Below are positions 59,834 through 64,000 of a stretch of 64,000 nucleotides of DNA, piece by piece. Below the pieces are notes generated by a model. It did no database searches and was not told the DNA's origin. It saw only the letters and a program-made list of their open reading frames with translations. Each line of letters opens with the position of its first letter. Position 1 is the stretch's first letter. Origin of the DNA: Selenomonas ruminantium subsp. ruminantium ATCC 12561 (GTDB lineage: Bacteria; Bacillota; Negativicutes; Selenomonadales; Selenomonadaceae); the NCBI RefSeq assembly GCF_000424065.1, contig NZ_AUJE01000007.1, positions 58,543 through 122,542 of the forward strand. Reading direction: 5' to 3'. The translations under genes and the position numbers were made by a program.

Positions 59834-62314
59834 TTGGTAGAATTATTAGCCCCGGCTGGCAGCCGTGAGGCCTTGATTGCCGCCGTAGAAAGCGGTGCTA
59901 ATGCCGTATATATGGCAGGGAACCAATTTGGTGCCCGTGCCTATGCAAATAATTTTGACGAGGATGGCTTGAAAGAGGCCATCCGTTTTGCGCATTTGCG
60001 TGATGTGCTCATTAACATCACGGTCAATACCATCGTAGATGATGAAGAAATCCCTGCGCTCAAGGAATATCTCTTATTCCTGCGGGAGGCAGGGGCAGAT
60101 GCGATTTTGGTGCAGGATTTAGGCGTGGCGCGTATTGCGCGGGAAATCGTTCCCGATATGCCGCTGCACGCCAGCACGCAGATGACAGTACACAGCCTTG
60201 AAGGTGTTTTGGCCCTGCAGGAGTTAGGCTTTACCCGTGTGGTGTTGTCCCGTGAATTGTCCCTGAAGGAAATCGCCCATATCTGCGCCAATTGTGATGT
60301 GGAAATCGAAGTCTTTATGCATGGTGCGCTCTGTGTCTGCTATTCCGGGCAGTGCCTCATGAGCAGCATGATTGGCGGCCGTAGCGGCAATCGGGGACGC
60401 TGCGCCCAGCCCTGCCGCCTGCCCTATACCTTGGTGGATGAAAACGGACAGGATGTGCTGGGGGATAAGGCCGGCAGTTACCTGCTTTCACCCCGCGACC
60501 TCAATACCATTGATGTGATTCCCGACTTAATCAAGGCAGGCGTGGCTTCCTTGAAAATCGAAGGCCGTATGAAGCGTCCGGAATATGTGGCTACAGTAGT
60601 GGGGACATATCGTGCAGCGATTGACCTGTATCTGTCCGGTCAAGATTATACGGTTGACCAGTCTGCCCGCGATAATCTGGCACAGATTTTTAACCGCGAT
60701 TTTACTACAGCATATTTGCTTAACCGCCCCGGCAAAAATATGATGAGTGACCGGCGCCCCAATAACCGTGGCTTACTTATCGGCCGCGTAACGGCTTATG
60801 ATTGGGATAAACGGCTCGTGACGGTAAAACTCTCCGGCAGGTTAGCCTTGGGCGACCAGGTTGACTTTTGGGTCAAAGTCGGCGGCCGGGTGACGGCAAC
60901 CATCAACGAAATGACCGATGGCAAGGGCAGAAGCCTTACGGAAGCTGTTAGTGGCGACACCGTGCGTTTTGCTATCCCTGCCGCTGTGCGTGACCATGAC
61001 CGCGTGTTTAAGGTCTACGATGCCCAGTTGATGGAAAGTGCCAAGGAAAAGTACGCCAGCGGTGCGCCAGTACGGCGTATTCCCATAACCGCCGAAGTCA
61101 AAGCCACAATTGGCGAGCCGTTGACGGTGACTCTGCGTGATGATAAGGGGCATATGGGCACAGGGCGCACGGAATTTATCGGCGAAGCCGCCAAGAAACG
61201 TCCCCTGTCGGAAGAAGTCATCCGCAAGCAGGTGGACAGGCTCGGCACTTCCGTCTATGAACTGATCGATTTGCAGACGGAAATCAACGGTGAAGTCATG
61301 GTACCCATGAGCGAAATCAATGAGGCCCGCCGTCAGGCGGTGGAAGAACTCGATGCCCAGCGTTTGGCGCATTATCCGCTGCGCGTGGCAGAGCCTGTGC
61401 CGTTCAAGGCAGAACCTTTTGCCGGTAAACTCTCCCAGCCCAAACTTATGGTGGCGGTGGACAATCTGGAAAAGATGCGCGCTGCCATTGAAGGCGGCGC
61501 TGACGGCATCATCTTCGGCGGTGAATCCTATGAGCATGAAGCGCTCACCGTGATGGATTACGAAAAGGCTTGGCATTTGGCGAAGAAAGCCAATGTGCGG
61601 CTGGACTTCAATTTGCCGCGCATTATGCGGGATGATTTCCAGCCGTTCTTCGAGAAAATCCTGACAGCGGCGAAAAACTTCCCGCCTGCGGCAGTGCATG
61701 TGCATAATATCGCGCAGATTGCACTCGTGAAGCGGCTGACGGAGTTTGCGATTCATGCCGATTACAGTCTGATTGCCTATAACAAAAGCACGCTGGCTTT
61801 TCTGAAGGATTATGGCATAGCTTCGGCTACTCTGTCGCCAGAGCTTAAATGGCAGCAGATGGAGCAGCTGGCCAAAAACAGCATGATGCCTTTGTCGGCC
61901 ATTGTTCATGGCAGGCTGGAACTCATGGTATCGGAATACTGCGTAACCGGCAGTTTCTTAGGCGGAGTGGATAAAGGAGCCTGCAGTCATCCCTGCACAC
62001 AGGGACGTTATGCCCTGAAAGACCGCAAGGAGGCACTTTTCCCGTTGCGTATGGACCAGTTCTGCCATATGCATGTACTCAACAGCAAGACGCTCTCCAT
62101 GCTGCCTCATGCCATGAAGTTTAAGGAAGCAGGCATCAGGACTTTGCAGATTGAAGCCAAGGCTATGGAACCGGCGGAAATTTCCCGGATTACAGAGGTT
62201 TACAAGAAGGCCATGCATATGCCCGCTGACTTGGACGAAGCCCAGGAAGTGGAATTGAAGCGTTGGGAAGGATTAGACATTACCCGGGGACATTTCTTCC
62301 GTGGCGTACAATAA
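59834..62314 (+). CDS. Long U32 family protein with DUF3656 (RlhA/TrhP-like)
   Basis: 826 residues, double the usual U32 length. The N-terminal U32 domain starts VELLAPAGSREALIAAVESGANAVYMAG and has the Cys-rich signature FMHGALCVCYSGQCLMSSMIGGRSGNRGRCAQPCRLPY. A DUF3656 region follows (~380-500), then a second degenerate TIM-barrel half ending in CVTGSFLGGVDKGACSHPCTQGRY. Homologues hydroxylate RNA (E. coli RlhA makes 5-hydroxycytidine in 23S rRNA). Start is TTG 59834 with GGAGG upstream. Confidence 0.88.
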   Translation: MVELLAPAGSREALIAAVESGANAVYMAGNQFGARAYANNFDEDGLKEAIRFAHLRDVLINITVNTIVDDEEIPALKEYLLFLREAGADAILVQDLGVARIAREIVPDMPLHASTQMTVHSLEGVLALQELGFTRVVLSRELSLKEIAHICANCDVEIEVFMHGALCVCYSGQCLMSSMIGGRSGNRGRCAQPCRLPYTLVDENGQDVLGDKAGSYLLSPRDLNTIDVIPDLIKAGVASLKIEGRMKRPEYVATVVGTYRAAIDLYLSGQDYTVDQSARDNLAQIFNRDFTTAYLLNRPGKNMMSDRRPNNRGLLIGRVTAYDWDKRLVTVKLSGRLALGDQVDFWVKVGGRVTATINEMTDGKGRSLTEAVSGDTVRFAIPAAVRDHDRVFKVYDAQLMESAKEKYASGAPVRRIPITAEVKATIGEPLTVTLRDDKGHMGTGRTEFIGEAAKKRPLSEEVIRKQVDRLGTSVYELIDLQTEINGEVMVPMSEINEARRQAVEELDAQRLAHYPLRVAEPVPFKAEPFAGKLSQPKLMVAVDNLEKMRAAIEGGADGIIFGGESYEHEALTVMDYEKAWHLAKKANVRLDFNLPRIMRDDFQPFFEKILTAAKNFPPAAVHVHNIAQIALVKRLTEFAIHADYSLIAYNKSTLAFLKDYGIASATLSPELKWQQMEQLAKNSMMPLSAIVHGRLELMVSEYCVTGSFLGGVDKGACSHPCTQGRYALKDRKEALFPLRMDQFCHMHVLNSKTLSMLPHAMKFKEAGIRTLQIEAKAMEPAEISRITEVYKKAMHMPADLDEAQEVELKRWEGLDITRGHFFRGVQ

Positions 62315-62317
62315 TCA

Positions 62318-62388
62318 TATCCTATATAGTACAAGCAGGGAGCACGGTCTTAGGCAGAAGCCCCCTGCTTGTTGCGCTATATAGGATA
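62318..62388. other. 71-base long stem-loop after the U32 gene
   Basis: Outer pair TATCCTATATAG (62318-62329) / CTATATAGGATA (62377-62388), inner pair CAAGCAGGG (62332-62340) / CCCTGCTTG (62363-62371). Followed by AAGATTCTTTTTT, so it may end transcription of the U32 gene, but the tract is distant; it could also be a small structured RNA or repeat. Confidence 0.6.
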
Positions 62389-62500
62389 AAGATTCTTTTT
62401 TGATAATGGCAGGAATATATAAGTTTGATGTCGAAAGAAACATAATATTTTATGCAGGCGGTGGAGTTTTATCGATTTGACAATAAGGGGATAGAAAGAT

Positions 62501-63043
62501 ATGGATGATAAGATTTTGGATTTAGAGAAAATAAAAACTGAACGTGAAGCAGCTGCATTGAAGCACAAATTTGAGCAAGGGATGGATATCGGAAATGGAG
62601 CCATATGTCATTTGACAACTGATCAATATGAGTTGTTGTCAAAAGCTGCACATGAAATATGTGTTTCAGCATGCAAGGGAGATAAAAATTACGGTTATCA
62701 ATATGTAGATATATTAGCGGACTTTACTTCAATGATCACCGGTATATATCCGGAACAGGATTTGCTTAAATATGTATGGTATAAGGCAACTGAACTAAAA
62801 AGTAAAGGAATGGAAACAGATATTAATAAATTGCTTGAAATCTTAATTGGTAAGTTTACTTACGATAAGCATCCGGATATAAAAGAGGTGAATAGTGAGG
62901 AGTTGAAGGAATTTACGAAAGAACAAATAATTTTTTTGAAGACCGTTATGGGAGCAAGTGATCCTCATGTATGTGAAAAATTGCTTGAACCATTGCAAGA
63001 AACGATGCGTAACCTCGTTTATGTGGGGCCATCAAAGTTGTGA
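62501..63043 (+). CDS. Hypothetical protein, paralogue 1 (180 residues)
   Basis: Unrecognised. A soluble protein with an N-terminal charged helix and a block that recurs in the next gene: LTTDQYELLSKAAHEICVSACKG ... YVDILADFTSMITGIYPEQDLLKYVW ... LEILIGKFTYDK. AT-rich codon use (many ATA, AAA, TTA) differs from the chromosomal genes upstream, suggesting transfer. ATG 62501 has a weak GGGG-type ribosome binding site. It lies between the U32 gene and the tnpB fragment. Confidence 0.65.
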   Translation: MDDKILDLEKIKTEREAAALKHKFEQGMDIGNGAICHLTTDQYELLSKAAHEICVSACKGDKNYGYQYVDILADFTSMITGIYPEQDLLKYVWYKATELKSKGMETDINKLLEILIGKFTYDKHPDIKEVNSEELKEFTKEQIIFLKTVMGASDPHVCEKLLEPLQETMRNLVYVGPSKL

Positions 63044-63069
63044 CCAGTCATGAGAAAGGTGGATAAAAG

Positions 63070-63468
63070 TTGGTGGAGAATGTACATTTTTTGACAGAAG
63101 ATCAATATGATACGATGTTTCTTCAGGCACATAACCTCTGTACTTCATGTCGTGGAAAATATGAAATCTGTGGTTATACATATCTGGATAAGCTGCTAAA
63201 CTATACCACTATGGTTACAGGAAAGTATCCGGCGCCAAGGACGATTCTAAAAGTCTGGGATAAAGCACGGGAAACTGATGGCAAAGGTGGAAAGAAAGAT
63301 ACTGAAATGATAATGGAAGCACTGATAGGTCCATTTACATATGATAAAAATCGTGTTACTAAGCCTCTCTATGAATTGTTGGTAGAAGACCTAAAGGCGG
63401 TCTTGAGAGAAAACGATGAGCTAAGGGAGAAAATGAATATAAAACTCGAGGATATAAGCCCTGAATAA
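63070..63468 (+). CDS. Hypothetical protein, paralogue 2 (132 residues)
   Basis: Unrecognised. Shares the pattern LTEDQYDTMFLQAHNLCTSC ... YLDKLLNYTTMVTGKYPAPRTILKVWDKA ... MEALIGPFTYDK with the preceding protein, so the two are tandem paralogues, with an extra helical tail here (VEDLKAVLRENDELREKMNIKLE). The likely start is TTG 63070 with AAAGGTGG 7 bases upstream; GTG 63073 is an alternative. AT-rich composition as in its neighbour. Confidence 0.65.
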   Translation: MVENVHFLTEDQYDTMFLQAHNLCTSCRGKYEICGYTYLDKLLNYTTMVTGKYPAPRTILKVWDKARETDGKGGKKDTEMIMEALIGPFTYDKNRVTKPLYELLVEDLKAVLRENDELREKMNIKLEDISPE

Positions 63469-63588
63469 AAGAAACTAAGGCGATTCAAATTTGCATGTTT
63501 TTTGTGGACTACATGGTCTAAAATGTACTATAATAAACAATGTTGTACAAAATCAGGATTAGAGGCTTTTAACAGTCAAGTATAACTT

Positions 63589-63641
63589 ATAAAAAGTTGG
63601 TAAAAAGTTGATAAAAACCGATAAAAAGTCTAACCAACCTA
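63589..63641. repeat. Short AT-rich direct repeats and inverted repeat before tnpB
   Basis: Three near-repeats of TTGGTAAAAAG, TTGATAAAAAC, CGATAAAAAG (63597-63628), enclosed by GTTGGT (63596) and ACCAAC (63633-63638) that can pair. This resembles subterminal hairpins of IS200/IS605 elements, which lack terminal inverted repeats. The 250 bases from 63475 to 63723 hold nothing else apart from TG-extended TATAAT at 63693-63698, the likely tnpB promoter. Confidence 0.45.
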
Positions 63642-63723
63642 AGCAAACGTACTTTCCGATACAGAAATAGTACAATGTCCATCAAGGCATGGTATAATTA
63701 TTCGTATAGGGGAGGTGAATGCG

Positions 63724-64000
63724 ATGATAAGGTCAGTCAGGATACGACTGCTGCCAAACAACAAGCAGAGAACTAAACTTTTTCAGTTCGCAGGTGCTTC
63801 AAGATTTGCCTATAACTGGGCTTTAGATAAGCAAATGGATAATTTCAGAGAAGGCAGAAAACTGCAAAGTGATTATGACCTTCGCAAAGAGTTCACCGTT
63901 CTGCGTAATTCTGAAGAATACTCGTGGCTTCTAGGTATATCCAACAATGTCACCAAGCAGGCTATCAAGGATTTGTGCATAGCGTACAAGAACTTCTTCC
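63724..64000 (+). CDS. tnpB: IS200/IS605-type TnpB (OrfB), N-terminal part, cut by window end
   Basis: 92 codons are visible: MIRSVRIRLLPNNKQRTKLFQFAGASRFAYNWAL then QSDYDLRKEFTVLRNSEEYSWLL and NNVTKQAIKDLCIAYKNFF. This is the N-terminal HTH_OrfB domain of IS605-family TnpB, an RNA-guided nuclease related to Cas12. GGGGAGGTGAATGCG provides the ribosome binding site. No tnpA is seen upstream, so it may be an IS1341-type element carrying tnpB alone. The rest of the gene and the right end with its guide RNA lie outside the window. Confidence 0.9.
   Translation, partial: MIRSVRIRLLPNNKQRTKLFQFAGASRFAYNWALDKQMDNFREGRKLQSDYDLRKEFTVLRNSEEYSWLLGISNNVTKQAIKDLCIAYKNFF

Noticed and set aside
63589..63641. 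CRISPR array or plasmid iterons
   Set aside because: The repeat units are about 11 bp, imperfect, only three in number and without spacers; no cas or rep gene is present. An IS-end hairpin is likelier.

Overview
The window looks like chromosomal DNA of an anaerobic Firmicute of the class Negativicutes, most likely a Selenomonas relative. This is inferred from gene content and style, not from a database search. The support is: Firmicute-type gene clusters (clpC-radA, ispH next to an S1-domain protein, ireB-ruvX-UPF0473-mltG, scpA-scpB, tig-clpP-clpX-lon); an AsmA-like protein, which suits a Firmicute with an outer membrane; siroheme decarboxylase genes; an oxygen-sensitive pyruvate formate-lyase under a ZTP riboswitch; TTGACA/TATAAT promoters and strong AGGAGG ribosome binding sites. 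Nearly all genes lie on the + strand.

Layout. 1-7520: end of clpC, a 44-codon ORF, radA, ispH, an S1-domain protein, a radical-SAM/PDZ protein, der and plsY. 7600-11600: ACT-domain protein, hom, thrB (threonine branch) and cca. 11580-15400: envelope proteins (SGNH hydrolase, AsmA-like) and two small proteins. 15466-19547: ireB-ruvX-UPF0473, then mltG-trmR-trhP (cell-wall and tRNA wobble-uridine modification). 19550-24920: a 200-bp inverted-repeat element, acylphosphatase, aroQ, an M24 peptidase, a SIMPL protein and a metal-efflux unit (cadA plus a separate HMA protein) behind a SmtB/ArsR-type operator. 25033-32000: trpE-trpG, an orphan PilB/GspE-like ATPase, a HAD phosphatase, a ComEC-like lipoprotein with its DUF3006 partner, an AMIN-amidase and a GerMN lipoprotein. 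32172-37769: tig-clpP-clpX-lon. 37770-38480: a non-coding stretch of two inverted copies of a ~194-bp repeat. 38483-43376: engB, ahbA-ahbB, a secreted HAD protein, an aminotransferase and a hypothetical gene. 43585-48568: two small genes, the ZTP riboswitch, pflB-pflA and an acyltransferase on the - strand.

The least ordinary part is the five-gene operon at 48710-56069: a MATE transporter fused to an RsbW-like ATPase domain, a DapF-fold racemase resembling histidine racemase CntK, two tandem Cache-HAMP-PP2C phosphatases and a stand-alone RsbW-like kinase. It has sensors, phosphatases and kinase of a partner-switching pathway, but no STAS-domain substrate and no sigma factor next to it. The transporter-fused ATPase domain lacks the usual N-box asparagine.

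56659-57173 is a tRNA cluster (Asp, Gly, Cys, Gly, Cys) in which the Gly-Cys pair is duplicated. Then come nudF, an M50 protease, scpA, scpB and a long U32 protein. The last 1.6 kb is AT-rich and accessory in character: two paralogous small unknown proteins and the start of an IS200/IS605-type tnpB that runs off the window.
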